Positions 1-11,969 of a stretch of 64,000 bases of DNA are shown here, piece after piece. Position numbers and translations under genes: made by a program. The notes beneath the pieces are model-generated. The model made no database searches, was not told the origin of the DNA, and saw nothing but the letters and a program-made list of their open reading frames with translations. The stretch comes from Apodemus sylvaticus (Eukaryota > Chordata > Mammalia > Rodentia > Muridae), in assembly GCF_947179515.1 (NCBI RefSeq), contig NC_067473.1, forward strand, positions 76,544,436 to 76,608,435. Direction: 5' to 3'. How positions within the stretch are numbered: position 1 is the first letter of the stretch; each line of letters begins with the position of its first letter.

Positions 1-224
1 CAAACAGGGACCTTAGATGTCCTGCGTTGTGCTAGCTCGCTCTTGAGCTGGGTCTTCTCTCTAACTCCAGAGCAGAGGCCCCCTTTGCAGCTTCCTTATC
101 CTGCCTGTGACACCAGCCTTCTTCCAGTCGCTGGTCTGTGAGTCACGTGACTCTTCTTTTCCATCCTGCCCTCCGTCCAAGTTCTTCCTGTTACTCTGGT
201 CTTTTTTGCCTTTTGTAAAGGTTT

Positions 225-340
225 TTATTTTTATTAATTCTTTGGAATTTATACAATGTATTTTGATTCAATTCACCCCCAGCTCCTCCCAGATGCACCT
301 CTACCTCCTTGTCCCCAGTCGTCTTTGTTTTTTAGAGTGG
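225..340. mobile_element. Possible L1 3'-end fragment
   Basis: Sequence such as TATACAATGTATTTTGATTC and CTCCTCCCAGATGCACCTC resembles the 3' part of rodent L1 (Lx-like). Short and diverged. Confidence 0.35.
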
Positions 341-1150
341 TTTTAGGCTCACAGAAAACCTGAGCAGAAGTCATAGAGAAAGTAGAACTTGAATTTGCAG
401 TGAAGTATTATAACGTGTCTGTATGGACTGAAGCTACGTGTTAATGTTGTGTTAGATATTGTAAGACTCAAAACTGGACACTCCTGGCACTTGATCAGGA
501 ATTCACGGTCATCCTTGCCTGTGTGGTGAGTTTGCAACCAGCCTGGTCCCAAACTCAAAGACCCAGAAAACCATCTGGGAGCCAGTTATAGAGGAGGGTG
601 CCTGCAGGTGCCTGCAGGATATATAAGGACATAATTGAATTTGGGTATGGGGGTGTCAGAGCTGGGGCCTCTGCCTTGTAACACGATAAACCCCCAGGAT
701 CTTAGGATCTCTTTTATCCTGAAATGCCCAACCTAGGCCTTGTGATATTTTCCTTGCAATATTCTACCAGCAGAGGCCTCTGCTCCAAGGAACTGTGCCC
801 TCGCATCCACCCCGAACATTGCTGCTTTAAGAAATATTTAGTGTCTGTGTATGTGCATGTGTGTGCCATAGGTTAGAACATTGTAGACTCTTGTCTCCTG
901 AGTGCTGGGATTGACTATGTGTCCTGCCACAAGGTTCCTGCCTTTTCTTGGAATAATCCTCTGTCTCTGTTCGTTCTTCCTCCTTCTGTGGCCCTGCCAC
1001 CAGCTCTGTGCCTTTTGGGACACTAGACTTTGTTTCACAACTGGCCTGTTTTCATCTCTACCTTAGCATCTTTAGGACATGGACTAGGCAGTGTCACCTG
1101 CCCAGAGCAAACCTCAGTCATTACCCTGTGGTTGACTGGTCCTCTAGTTA

Positions 1151-1180
1151 TCCTTGTTTTTGTTCTTTTTCTTTTTCTTT

Positions 1181-1216
<36 letters not shown>

Positions 1217-1328
1217 GTTTTTCGAGACAGGGTTCCTCTGTGTAGTCCTGGCTGTTCTGGAACTCACTCTGTAGACCAGGAACTCAGAAATCCGCCTGCC
1301 TCTGCCTCTGCGCTACCACTGCCCGGCA
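1151..1328 (-). mobile_element. B1 SINE, internally deleted
   Basis: Antisense B1 with a long T-rich tail at the left. The 10-bp direct repeat CCTCTAGTTA at 1141-1150 and 1329-1338 is a target-site duplication. Two internal stretches of the B1 consensus are missing. Confidence 0.85.
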
Positions 1329-1934
1329 CCTCTAGTTAACCTCGAGGACCATCCATAGCCAATGACTTTGACCAGGCGTCACATGCGTCACTGCTTCTCC
1401 GAGGCTGAGGATGTCACATTCAGCTGCTGGCTTTTCCGGGTTTATAGATGGACAGAACGTGGCCTACCTCTTACCCTGACACATACAAATACTTGGTAAT
1501 AACCCAGTGTTTGGGTTGGCATTTTCCGTTCCTCGCTGTCTTTTATACCTTCCTGCCCCTTCTCTTCCCCTCTCCCTGTTCCCTCCCTCCTGCCCCCATC
1601 GAGATCTTCCAAGCCCTGGGGTTCTTGGTCTGTACCACTGTGCCTTACTTTATTTATTCTGAAGGTCAAGGGCAGGCACCCTGTTAGTTGGAGGTTCCCA
1701 TGTGGTAAGGATGAGGCATTTTCTGAGTCCATCTGGCCATTCATTGATCCTGGCTTCTTCATTTACCAGTCCAATACCCAGTTCCTTAGTTTAAAATTCG
1801 TGGTATTAATGATATGTAACTTGAGCGGCTGTCTGGGAATCCAACAGGTGAGTTCATGTTACAGGCTTCAAACAGTGTCTAATAATAATAAGTTATGTTT
1901 GATTGCTTGTAAAATTGTATTATTTACATATTTA

Positions 1935-2020
1935 TTGTGTTTGGTATTGAACCTAGGGCCTTGACATTCCAAGCAAGTGTTCTGTCACTGAGCTGCACCC
2001 TCAGCCCAGCCTTTTCTTTC
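1935..2020 (-). mobile_element. B4/ID-type SINE fragment
   Basis: GGTATTGAACCTAGGGCC and the CACTGAGCTGCACCC region are the antisense tRNA-like part of an ID/B4 element. Confidence 0.5.
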
Positions 2021-2419
2021 TTTACTTTTTTTCCCATCCATTTTTGTGACAGGGTCTAGATGTGTAGACCAGGCTGGCCTTCAGCTTGAACTGAGCGCCT
2101 TTCCTCGCTCAGGTTACACCGTATCTGACTCACGCTTTCTTTTCCTTCTCTTTCCCCTCCCTCCAGCTCCTCACCCTCTTTGTCTTGTCTATTTTCTTTC
2201 TTCCTTTCTTTCTTAAGGTAGAAAAGGTTAATTAAAAATTTATTTGATACTTACCTGGCATGGGAGATACCTTGATCACAAAGGTGGTTTTTCCAGGGCG
2301 AGGCTTATCCATTGCACCCTGACCTCTGTGATTTCCCCAAATGCGGGGAAAACTCGACTGCATAATTTGTGGTAGTGGGGGACTGTGTTCGTGCTCTCCC
2401 CTGGGGGGGGGGATTATTT

Positions 2420-2640
2420 GATGTGATTTGTGTGGGTGTTTTGCCTACATGTAGGCCTGGATATATGCCTGGGCATCACATGGACGCTGTGTTCACCAAG
2501 GCTAGAAAAAGGCACCGGATCCCCTGGAACTGGAGTTACAGGCCATTATGAGTCAGCAAGTGGATGTGGATGCTGGGAACTGAACAAGGGTCCTCTAAAA
2601 GAGCAGCCAGTGCTCTTAACTCCTGGGCTACTTCTTCACC
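2420..2640 (-). mobile_element. B3 SINE
   Basis: Antisense B3: it shows GGAACTGGAGTTACAG and CTGGGAACTGAACAAGGGTC, and ends near the reverse of the B2-like head. Diverged. Confidence 0.7.
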
Positions 2641-2654
2641 CCACCTCCGTTTTG

Positions 2655-2760
2655 TTTGGAAATAGGGTTTCTAAGTAGCCCTGGCTGTCCTTGAACTCCC
2701 AGAGTTCCTGCCCCTGCTTCCCAAGTGCTGGGATTAAAGACATGGAATTGTAATGCTCAG
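2655..2760 (-). mobile_element. B1 SINE, old
   Basis: Antisense B1 core, from AGCCCTGGCTGTCC to GTGCTGGGATTAAAG, with many substitutions. Confidence 0.65.
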
Positions 2761-3116
2761 CTGGCTACCTGCCTATCTGCTTGCCTGCCCACTTGTCTTC
2801 CTTCCTTCCTTCCTTCTTTTTTTTTTTTTTTTTATTTTGGATACAGAGTCCTTTGTAACCTAGGCTGCCTGTGATTTCTACTCTTCCTGTTTCTACCTCT
2901 GGAATAGTAGGATTCTGGATATGGAATGGTCCCCATTCGTGTGCTGGGGACCAAACTGGGGGCTTCTCACTATCAGGAGGTACTGCCCATTGACATTCGT
3001 CTTTAGTCACCCACTTTTCTCTTTTTAAAAGATGTCTTGTTAGTGTACGTTAACTGCATGATGAAAGGACTCACTTTGTAATGTATTTTGATCATAGTCT
3101 TCCCCGTGACCCTCTT

Positions 3117-3287
3117 TTTTTTTTTTTTTTTTTTTTTTTGTTTTGGTTTTTTGAGTCGGGGTTTCACTGTGTAGTCCTGGCTGTCCTGGAACTCACTCTG
3201 TAGACCAGGCTGGCCTCGAACTCAGAAATCCGCCTGCCTCTGCCTCCCAAGTGCTGGGATTACAGGCGTGTGCCACCACTGCCCGGC
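3117..3287 (-). mobile_element. B1 SINE, full length
   Basis: Antisense B1 with poly(T) at left and GCCCGGCC head at right. A perfect 15-bp target-site duplication (CCCCGTGACCCTCTT) lies at 3102-3116 and 3288-3302, so the insertion is fairly young. Confidence 0.93.
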
Positions 3288-3458
3288 CCCCGTGACCCTC
3301 TTATCTTCTCCTGCTGATCTCCTTTCTCTTTCCAAACTATTCTCTCGTCTGCTTTGACGGGTTATGGACAGGGACATGAGTGAGGGTTATTTACAGAACC
3401 GTGAGCACCTTACCACTGGCTTAGAGCGTCAAGAACAATGTCTCTCCTTCCTCCATTG

Positions 3459-3920
3459 TCTGAGCTAGTATTCTATTGCTGTGAAGAGACAGCATGGCCA
3501 CCATTGGGGCTTGCTAACAGTTTCAGAGAGACAGAGACAGAAACAAGAGACACTGGGCCTGGCCTGGGCTTTTGAAACCTCAAAACCTACACTCAATGAC
3601 ACATCTTCCCGAAGGCCACACCTCCTAATCTTTCCAAATGGTTTTTTTTTTGTTTGTTTGTTTGTTTGTTTAAGATTTATTTCATTTACCTGAGTACATT
3701 ACAGCTGTCTTCAGACACACTAGAACAGGGTATTAGATCCCCATTACAGATGGTTGTGAACCACCATGTGGTTGCTGGGAATTGAACTCAGGACCTCTAG
3801 AGGAACAGTCAGTGCTCTTAACCTCTGAACCAACTCTCCAGCTCCCCAAACAGTTCTTTGACTAGAGACAAAGCATGCACACATCTGAGCCTATAAGGGC
3901 CGTTCTCACCTGAACCACCA
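3459..3920 (-). mobile_element. LTR-like rodent repeat interrupted by a B2-type SINE
   Basis: The left part starts CTATTGCTGTGAAGAGACAG. The right part ends GAGCCTATAAGGGCCGTTCT and CACCTGAACCACCA. Between them, 3640-3845 is an antisense B2/B3. The family resembles the roughly 330-bp repeat at 4148. I do not assign a Repbase name. Confidence 0.6.
3640..3845 (-). mobile_element. B2-type SINE nested in an LTR-like repeat
   Basis: Antisense B2 containing TACAGCTGTCTTCAGACAC, CACCATGTGGTTGCTGGG and ACCAACTCTCCAGCTCC. It is preceded by a TTTG repeat. Confidence 0.85.
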
Positions 3921-4147
3921 TATCCATCAATCACTGACTGCATCTAAATTCTCAGGGAAAGATAGGAACTCATGAGCCTGCTCCTTTTATCAGTGGCAAA
4001 ATGTTAGCATTGTTCCTATGTCTCCGCTCATCCTCCACAGTGCAGTGGAGTCAAGATCATGGAGACAGTGAAAGCAGTGTGTTCTTTCAGACATTATCTG
4101 TGGATGGTGTTGGGGAAATGGCTTTTTTCTTCACACGATGAAAGGTG

Positions 4148-4473
4148 CCTTAGGGTTGGTTATACTGCTCTGAACAGACACCATGACCAAGGTAAGTCTT
4201 ATAAAGGACAACATTTACTTGGGGCTGGCTTACAGGTTCAGAGGTTCAGTCCAGTATCATCAAGGTGGGAGCATGGCAGCGTCCAGGCAGGCCTGGAGTG
4301 GCAGGAGCTGAGAGTTCTACATCTCCAGACAAAGGAAGCCAGGAGCAGACAGTCTTCCAGGCTGCTGGGAGGAGGGTCTCAAAGCCCACACCCACAGCAC
4401 ACACTTTCTTTAACAAAGCCACACCTCCTCATAGAGCCTCTCCTTGGGCCAGGCACACTCAAACCACCACAAA
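4148..4473 (-). mobile_element. Near-complete LTR-like rodent repeat
   Basis: Begins CTTAGGGTTGGTTATACTGC and ends CACACTCAAACCACCACA. Read on the - strand it would run from TGTGGTGG toward an ATTAAATG-like signal and CTAAG, which suggests a solo LTR of MaLR type. The family is uncertain. Confidence 0.55.
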
Positions 4474-4617
4474 GGGTTAACCATGCTGGAGGGAGGCGAG
4501 CTGGCATGGGAGGCAGCTGTTCTTACATCCACCTTTCCATCTCCGGTGGCTGGGCTCTTCAGAAACTTGATGATGCAGAAATGGAATTTTCTGGAACTCT
4601 TTCAGTCAGGTTTAATG

Positions 4618-4990
4618 CACCCAGTATTTATTGAGTACTGACTCTCTGCCAGGCACTGTGCTAAGCGAATGCTGGGTTTTAAAGCATAAATGGTTTGGAC
4701 AAGGCCTCTGCCCTCTGGGGACTTTTGAGATGACAGATAATAAACACAGAAATAAATTAATGGTTAAAACAGTGCCAACTGCAATAAAGATAAAGTTCAA
4801 CAAAGTGGGGCATTGCCTCTCTGAGGAGGTGGAGAGACGTACTCGAAGGATGAGAAGGCGCCATTGCGGTGAACGGGGTAAGGGGGTGAGATGAAGGAAT
4901 GTCAAGGGAAGGGTTTTGGTAGGAAGGTTGAGGACTAATATGGGTGGTGGAAATGGTGTGGGGTGTGTGCAGAAAGTTAAAGAGGTAGGC
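4618..4990 (+). mobile_element. L2-like ancient LINE fragment
   Basis: TATTTATTGAGTACTGACTC, then CTGCCAGGCACTGTGCTAAG and CTCTGAGGAGGTG, match the conserved L2 3' end. Diverged. Confidence 0.5.
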
Positions 4991-5379
4991 ATAGTTGAGG
5001 ACCTCCCAGGGGTGTGACTTATAGGGCTAACACAGATGAGATCTACTCTGGAATGGGGCATTCACAGATTTCCTGTCGTAGGTACACTAGAGAGACATGG
5101 GTGCGTGGGTGGGACTGTCGAGGTGTGTGGCTTTGGGTATTTGTGGTTTAGATGTCTTCTACCTTAGAGTCGCTGCCCCAGAGTCTACTGCTTGTGTGTG
5201 TGGTGAGAGAGGCAGTGTAGATCTTTCGCCATAGGACAGATAAGGCTTGTGCAAACCTGCCTGAATGACCATTTAAATGCTGAGTGAACAGGAGTGGTTT
5301 GTCTCCAGATGTGTCTGGGAGCACATTAGGGTGAGGCTACAGCTCATAAGCTACAGCTTATGACCATGGTGGGCGTGCT

Positions 5380-5718
5380 TCAGTTGGGGAAGTGCCTCCA
5401 TGAGATCCAGCTGTGGGGCATTTTCTCAATTAGTGATCAAGGGGGGAGGGCTCCTTGTGGGTGGTACCAACTTTGGGCTGGTAGTCTTGGGTTCTATAAG
5501 AGAGCAGGCTGAGCAAGCCAGGGGAAGCAAGCCAGTAAGTAACATCCCTCCATGGCCTCTGCATCAGCTCCTGCATCCTGACCTGCTTGAGTTCCAGTCC
5601 TGACTTCCTTTGGTGGTGAACAGCAGTGTGGAACTTTGGCTGAATAAACCCTTTCCTCCTCAACTTGCTTCTTGGTCATGATGTTTGTGCAGGAATAGAA
5701 ACCCTGACTAAGACAGTG
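5380..5718 (+). mobile_element. LTR-like rodent repeat
   Basis: GCATTTTCTCAATTAGTGAT, GGTTCTATAAGAGAGCAGGC and GAATAAACCCTTTCCTCC, ending CCTGACTAAGACAG. The AATAAA near the end and the terminal ACA fit a solo LTR. Relatives lie at 17655 and 28400. Confidence 0.55.
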
Positions 5719-6041
5719 GGCCTCTATTGTTCATGGCTGGCCTCTCTCTAAGAGACTCAAAGGGAAATGGTCTTGTACATTTATGAAATAAAATTCATTA
5801 CTTAAAAACAAAAACACACAGCCCAGCAAACCCCAGAGTGGACAAAACCCAACAACCAGGAAACTGTAATTCCCGTTATTTGTTAAGGATCAGTTAATAG
5901 AAAAAAACCCTGCAAGTTAGCTAAGACAAGAACAAGCACTCTGAAGAAGATAGTTGAGAACCACACTCAACTATCAACAGGTGCAGGCCTGTTGGGCTGG
6001 CACTAGAAAGGTTGAGACAGGAGGATCAAGAGTTCAAGGCT

Positions 6042-6215
6042 GCCAGGCAGTGGTGGCGCATGCCTAAAGTCCCAGCACTTGGGAGGCAGAGGTAGGTGGA
6101 TTTCTGAGTTCGAGGCCAACCTGGTCTACAGAGTGAGTTCCAGGACTGCCAGGACTACAGAGAAACCCTGACTCGAAAAAAACCAAAACCAACCAACCAA
6201 ACAAACAAACAAAAA
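6042..6215 (+). mobile_element. B1 SINE, young
   Basis: Sense B1 with an A-rich (AACC/AAAC) tail. A perfect 13-bp target-site duplication, AAGAGTTCAAGGC, lies at 6028-6040 and 6216-6228. The target is itself inside an older SINE remnant. Confidence 0.93.
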
Positions 6216-6904
6216 AAGAGTTCAAGGCCATCCTGAGTACCGCAAACTAAAGTGGTTAAAGGATCCAAACCCAAACAACTCATGCAAAAGGAATTAGTGG
6301 ATCCTAAGTACACTGAAGGGGCTTAGCCTTACACATGCTTAAAAAAACACACACAAAAAACTTTACCTCAGAAAACAAACAAAACAGTCCAGTTAACTCT
6401 CACTTGAGTAGAGCTGGCAGGCCGGCTCAGCAGGTGCTGCCACCAAGCCTGATGGCCTGGCTCAGTTTTCCACAGGATGGAAGGAGAGCGCCGACTCCCA
6501 TGCGTTGTCTTCTGACCTCCACACGAAAGCCACAGATAAATGTGATTAAAGCAAGGCACTTACGCAGACTCTTTTACTTCCCTGGAAAAACATGTGGGAA
6601 CTGATCGCATTAGGAAAGACTTGGAAAACAGCTCGCTCAACTGAGAACTCTGCAGAAGGTACAGATCTGTCAGAGTTAATAGTTCACCTGACCCTATGAA
6701 CCCAGACATTCCTCTTGTAGATAGTTGTTTCCCAGATGTACTCAGGGGGGTATTCATTCAGCACAGTTGATAACAGTGCCAGTGTGTGGCTGTCAGTGAA
6801 ATGAGTAAGGAAACATCTTCATGGTGGAGTAGTATGCAGGTGCAAAACCAGGCAACTTGGCTTTTCTTCTGGATAGCTGGGTGCAGGCTACATTGTTAGT
6901 CTTG

Positions 6905-6907
<3 letters not shown>

Positions 6908-6935
<28 letters not shown>

Positions 6936-7085
6936 GGTTTGGTTTTTTTCGAGACAGGGTTTCTCTGTATAGCCCTGGCTGTCCTGGAACTCACATCTGT
7001 AGACCAGGCTGCCCTCAACTCAGAAATCTGCCTGCCTCTGCCTCCCAGAGTGCTGGGATTACAGGCATGCGCCACCACCGCCCGG
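6908..7085 (-). mobile_element. B1 SINE
   Basis: Antisense B1 with poly(T) then TTCGAGACAGGGTTTC, ending ACCACCGCCCGGC. Flanks TGTTAGTCTT and TGTTAAGTCTT look like a slightly decayed target-site duplication. Confidence 0.9.
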
Positions 7086-7286
7086 CTGTTAAGTCTTAAG
7101 AATGAGGCTTATGAAGATGTGTGAGTTGGTACCATTGCCGGAAAGGAGGGGCATTAACTAGAGGTGTATATACTTGCATATGAACAGAGTGTCTGGAGGG
7201 CTGGGGGAGGGGGAGTTTTCATTTTGTCCTTGTATTCTTCACTTTTCCAAATGTGTTAAAAATATTTTTGTTATTAAAAAAAGATA

Positions 7287-7510
7287 TCTGTGGGAACTGG
7301 AGAGATGGCTCAGGGATTAAGAGCACTTGCAGCTCTTGCAGAGGACCGGGGGTCAGTTACAAACACTCACATGGTGGCTCCTAGCAGTCCATAACTCCAG
7401 TTCCAGGGGATCTGATGCCCTCTGACCTCTGAAGGTATTAGACTTGCACGTGATGCCCAGGCGTTCATGGAGGCAAAACACTTGTACATTAAAGAAATAA
7501 AGCTTTGTAG
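7287..7510 (+). mobile_element. B3 SINE
   Basis: Sense B3: ACTGGAGAGATGGCTCAG head, AACTCCAGTTCCAGGGGATC in the body and an A-rich end. It is followed by a TG repeat and an antisense B3. Confidence 0.8.
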
Positions 7511-7525
7511 AGTCTGCCTTAAAAA

Positions 7526-7725
7526 GTGTGTGTGTGTGTGTGTGTGTACGTATATAACAAGCATGTGCATGCATGTATGTGTAAGTGTGGAGGAGAGAGG
7601 TATCAGGTCCCCCTTGAATCTGGAGTTAAAAGCAGTTATGAGTTGCTCTACATGGGCGCTGGAACTGAAGTGGGGTCCTCAGCTAGAGCAGTGTGGGCTT
7701 CTACTGCTGAGCCATCTCACCAAAT
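7526..7725 (-). mobile_element. B3 SINE, antisense, with (TG)n
   Basis: The TG repeat at 7526-7548 is followed by the antisense B3 body (GTGGGGTCCTCAGCTAGAGC and CTGCTGAGCCATCTCACC). It forms an inverted pair with the B3 at 7287. Confidence 0.7.
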
Positions 7726-8385
7726 GTGTTAAACCAGGAACCTGTGAAAAACAAAGCAAAGAATGTTGGGATGGAGATGGAACGTGGGATCCACCGTTGG
7801 ATTGTCTCCAGGGTCCAGCATGTCTCCTGTGGTACAGCTTTCACTGCTGAGGGGGACCAAGGCTTCAACCTGGTTAGTCCGGGGACACGGGACATAATCA
7901 GAGGCTATAGGTGGATCATGTGATCACCCATTCAGGGGCTGTGGGCAGGTCATGTGATCACCTAGGTAGGGTCTGGCACAGCTGAGGGTATTAGTTCCAT
8001 GCCTGTCAGTGGACCACTCTATTCAAATTCAGCTTTTACTTTGTTTAAGAAGCCCCGCCTGGAGCCCACTCTTCAATAATGAGTTTCTGCTCCTTCCGCC
8101 TCTTCAACAAGTGCTGCAGTGACAGACTTGACCACCATGTCAGGGTCTGTCTTCACACAGTGCCTCTCTGGCCTCTGGGGAATGAGAAGGACATTTTTCC
8201 CAGTGTTGTGGTTACTTGTAAGTCACCCACGCTCCTGTAAGTAACCTATCATTTATGTTCCTGTAGGGTAACTGTGGGTTAGGAAAAAAAAATCACAGGT
8301 AGATGATTTTCATTCCTGAAATGTATGAATTAGTCACTTATAGGATGTGCCTATGTTAAGGAACTTAACCCTCTCTCTCTCACTC

Positions 8386-8510
8386 TCCCCCCCCCCCCCT
8401 TCCTGTTTTTCTTTTTTGAGACAGGGTCTCTCTGTATAGCTCTGGCTGGCTTGGAACTTGCTATGTAGACCCAGGCTGGCCTCGAACTCACAGAGATCCA
8501 TTTGTTAGAC
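8386..8510 (-). mobile_element. Truncated B1 preceded by a C-run
   Basis: A run of 13 or so C, then TTTTTTGAGACAGGGTCTCTC and AGGCTGGCCTCGAACTCAC. The B1 is cut off before its GCCGGGC head. Confidence 0.75.
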
Positions 8511-9199
8511 AAAAGAACTGGACTTTTAAAAAATATACATATTATTATTGTGTGAGTGTGAATATACTGTGTGCATGGGCCAGGATGGGGGAAAACCTGG
8601 ACATAAAAACAATTACAGCAAAGTAAAACCAGGATCCAGCAGTGTAAATCTAAATCCCGCCACTTAGAACTGGCATCTTTGAGGCTTTGATCCTTTGGTC
8701 TCCAAAGAGCCCGGGCAGCCCTGCCTCTCCAGCTTTGCCATCCACAGCACCCAAATCCTGTCTTTTAGGCCACCTCCATCTGAAACTCTTCTAGGTGAGT
8801 GTTTTATGGTCCTGGTATCTCCAATATCCTGTGATCTCCATGGCAACTAGAGACTGACCTTCATCAATAGCTCCTCAGACCCTCACTTGTGCTCTGACCC
8901 TGCCACGAGATGCCAAGCCTCAGATGCTCTCCTCTCAGAAGCCTCATACCTTCAAAACTAGTAATACACACAGAACACTCTAACCTTGCCAAGTTGAACT
9001 CAAGGTGTAGTCAGTCTTCCTTGGACCACAGCCATATCAGCTTTGGTGTGTTGACCTTGGGAAATACTTTCTTGTTCAGTGATGCTGAGTTCTTGTTAGC
9101 AGTAGCTGATTCTTCAGTCAGTCCTAGCCTGATCAGCACCAGTCACAGTCCATCATGTGGGTCACAGTAGCAGGAGCCCAAGGAACAAGTCACAGGACG

Positions 9200-9330
9200 T
9201 GTGTGCAGGGGTCTGAGGATAACTTCCCGATGTAGTTTTTCTCCGATGGTCAGGGATTGAACTCAAGCTATCAGGCTTTTGCAGCAAGTGCTCGTATCTG
9301 CTGAGCCATCTTGCTGATCCTACTCTGGGT
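9200..9330 (-). mobile_element. B4/B3-type SINE fragment
   Basis: CAGGGATTGAACTCAAGC and CTGCTGAGCCATCTTGCTG are the antisense tRNA-like head of a B3/B4 element. Confidence 0.5.
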
Positions 9331-9597
9331 TATCCAGATAAGTCCTTGAAAGCTGCCCAGCTGACTATGGACAGTGGGAGAAGTGACCTCAGGCCTGGTG
9401 GTGCCCTGTGGACCCTTTGATGTTTAGCTTGGAGAGCCCCATGTCCAACTGTGACTACCAAAAGTGTAATAAGCAGTCTCTGCTGTTGAAAGTCACTTAA
9501 TTGGGTGAGATTGGTCTGTTTCTCATTTTTAGTCTCCCTTAGAGGACTAATTAGAACACCGCTCAGCATATGGTACCTAATTTTTATTTCCTTTTTA

Positions 9598-10060
9598 AAG
9601 ATGTATACATTTTTATTATTATTTTTTCTTTTTTTATTTTATTTTTTATATTTTTTGTTTACATTCCAAATGATTTCCCCTTTCCTGGTTCCCCCCTCCC
9701 CATATGTCCCATAAGTCTTCTTCTCTTCACCCATTCTCCAATTACCTCCCTCCTTTTTCTCTGTCCTGGTACTCCCCTACAATGCTGGATCAAGTCTTTC
9801 CCAGATCAGGGCCCTCTCCTTCCTACTTCCTGGGAGTCATTTGTTATGCTAATTGTGTCTTGGGTATTCAGAGCTTCTGGGCTAATTAATATCCACGTAT
9901 CAGAGATTACATTCCATGTGTATTCTTTTGTGATTGGGTTACCTCACTTAGGATGATATTTTCCAGTTCCAACCATTTGCCTACAAGTTTCATGAATTCA
10001 TTGTTTTTAATTGCTGAGTTGTATTCCATTGTGTAAATGTACCACATTTTCTGTAAGATG
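9598..10060 (-). mobile_element. L1 3' end, antisense
   Basis: TTACATTCCAAATGATTTCC is the 3' UTR side. GGTTACCTCACTTAGGATGA and TGTATTCCATTGTGTAAATG are the antisense C-terminal part of L1 ORF2. It is 5'-truncated and diverged, and no intact ORF remains. Confidence 0.85.
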
Positions 10061-10819
10061 TATACATTTTTGTTGTGTGATGTGTATGTTTGTTTGCCTG
10101 CATGTATGTCTGTATACTATTTCGGACGGTAAAGAAGCGTATTTGATGTCATCCGAATCATTGACCTCTTTCACCCTGCTCACCTTTGCCTGAGGCACTC
10201 TCTGTGTTGGGGGGCGGGGGGGGGGGGATTTGGTTTTTCTCACTTTGCCTGATTGTTTCACGGTGGAGAAAGGCCTCAGAGGCTCTGCAGGGGTGTGAAA
10301 AGAGCAACAGGACGGCTAGCACACGGTTTAAACCATTAGGCACCAGACAAAAGAAACCGGAGTGCCTTTAGGTTGTTTTTGCCTAATCATTCCTGTAACA
10401 AGCCACACCCCCTGCCTGTCTCCGCCTTCTTCCTCTTCTCAAGGCTCAGGCGGGTTAGCTGTGTAAGAACAAAATACCCTGGGATGTCCAGTGTGTCATC
10501 AGAACTGATGAGCAAACAAAGCCACAGCCCCTAAGAACTCCTGAGAGGTAGACATACATTTTTATGTTTTTTTTTTTTTTTGCAAATGCTATTCCGTTTT
10601 CCTTCATTAGAAGGTTGGTTTGTTTCCTAGGCTGTGTTTTCAAAGTTCATCCTGTGAGCAGGTAGGTGCCTTAGCTTGCTGAGTGTGTTTGATTTGTGTT
10701 TGAGTGGCTGTGTGGTGATTCTGAGAGGCTTGTTTAAAATACATTGGTCTGAAACCCTTGGGCAGCCTCCTTGCCGTGTTGACCAGTTGTGAGGGAGTGC
10801 TGAGATTTAATTATGATTT

Positions 10820-11000
10820 TAAAAAAGATTTATTTGATTTTAATTATTTGTGTGGGTGTGCATAAATGAGTGAAGGTGTCCTTGGAGGAGCTTTGGAATT
10901 GGAACTACAGGTACTTGTGAGCTACTGGTGTGGGCACTGGGAACTGAACTCAGGTCTTTCGGAAGAGCATCAAGTGCCCTTAACCACTGAGCCATCCCTG
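10820..11000 (-). mobile_element. B3 SINE with CCCT/TG repeats
   Basis: Antisense B3: GGAATTGGAACTACAGG, CTGGGAACTGAACTCAGG and AACCACTGAGCCATCC. A CCCT repeat (about 11000-11050) and a TG repeat (11080-11113) follow. Confidence 0.75.
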
Positions 11001-11074
11001 TCTCCCTCCCTCCCTCCCTCCCTCCTTCCCTCCCTCCCTTCCTTCCTCTCTCCTTTTTCTTTTTAATGATTTGT

Positions 11075-11079
<5 letters not shown>

Positions 11080-11119
<40 letters not shown>

Positions 11120-11275
11120 CAGAGACAGAGAGAGACACACACAGAGACAGACAGAGAATGCCTATGGCCTGGTGACAGCTTCCTCTGCCTTGAAGCTGGA
11201 GTTCTAGGCGGGTGTAAGCCACTGGGCATGTGTTCTGGGAACCCAATTCAGATCCTGGCAGATAAAAGCGGGTTT
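11080..11275 (-). mobile_element. (TG)n and partial B3-like SINE
   Basis: The TG repeat is followed by a purine-rich AGAGACAGAGAC stretch and GCTGGAGTTCTAGGC. CTGGGAACCCAATTCAG then suggests an antisense B3 fragment. Confidence 0.45.
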
Positions 11276-11589
11276 TTTTTTTTCTTTTTTGTTCTGAAGT
11301 TTTCCCTTAATTGTAGCTGCTTTCACTTTCATTGCCTAGTGTCAGAGGCGAAGCACTGGGACTGCATTGGCTCTGCGGGAAGCATTTTAAGAAGGAGGAC
11401 CCCAGGGAAGAGAATATCAGATTAAAGCAGCAGGCAGAGCAGCCCAAGATCCAGAACCCACATACAGCGTGAGAAGGGCACTGCACACAGAAGCGTTAGC
11501 TGGGTTCCGAGGAGCGATTAACTGTGTGTAAGTTCAGAGTGAGCTGTGGTGTGTGCTCATGGGAATGCCAGTGTCCAGGAGTCTAGCCT

Positions 11590-11715
11590 GAAGCCAGGCG
11601 GTGGTTTACACTTGTAACCCCAGAACCAGGAGCCAGAGGCAGGAGGAGTGTGGCGTGTTTGAGGCCAGCCTAGGCTACATAGCAAATTCCAGGATAGCCA
11701 GAGCTACATGCAGTA
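11590..11715 (+). mobile_element. B1 SINE, old
   Basis: Sense B1-like: AGCCAGGCGGTGG, GAGGCCAGCCTAGGCTACAT and CCAGGATAGCCAGAGCTAC, all diverged. Confidence 0.6.
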
Positions 11716-11969
11716 GATGTGTAGGTCTGCATGTGTGAGTTTCTGAGGAGGCCAGACTCTAGGAGCTGAGCTACAGGTGGTTGTCGGGAGTCAGCCAGTG
11801 TGGGCACTGTTGGTGCTCCTACCCGCCGCCCCCCCCCCCCCCAGATGTCTCTCCTGCCCCTTTTGTAACTTCTGAAAAGCACAAAACTCTTGATAATATT
11901 TTAATTCCAAGGTAGCTAGTAGGCATAACAAATCAGATGAATTTTTTTCCTATTAAGAAATCAACTATA

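Noticed and set aside
4059..4634. 191-codon + strand frame
   Set aside because: Most of it is the antisense LTR-like repeat at 4148-4473. No retroviral domain is encoded, and there is no codon or family support.
9570..9956. 128-codon frame over the L1 fragment
   Set aside because: It is antisense to the L1 3' region, which is truncated and not a working ORF2.
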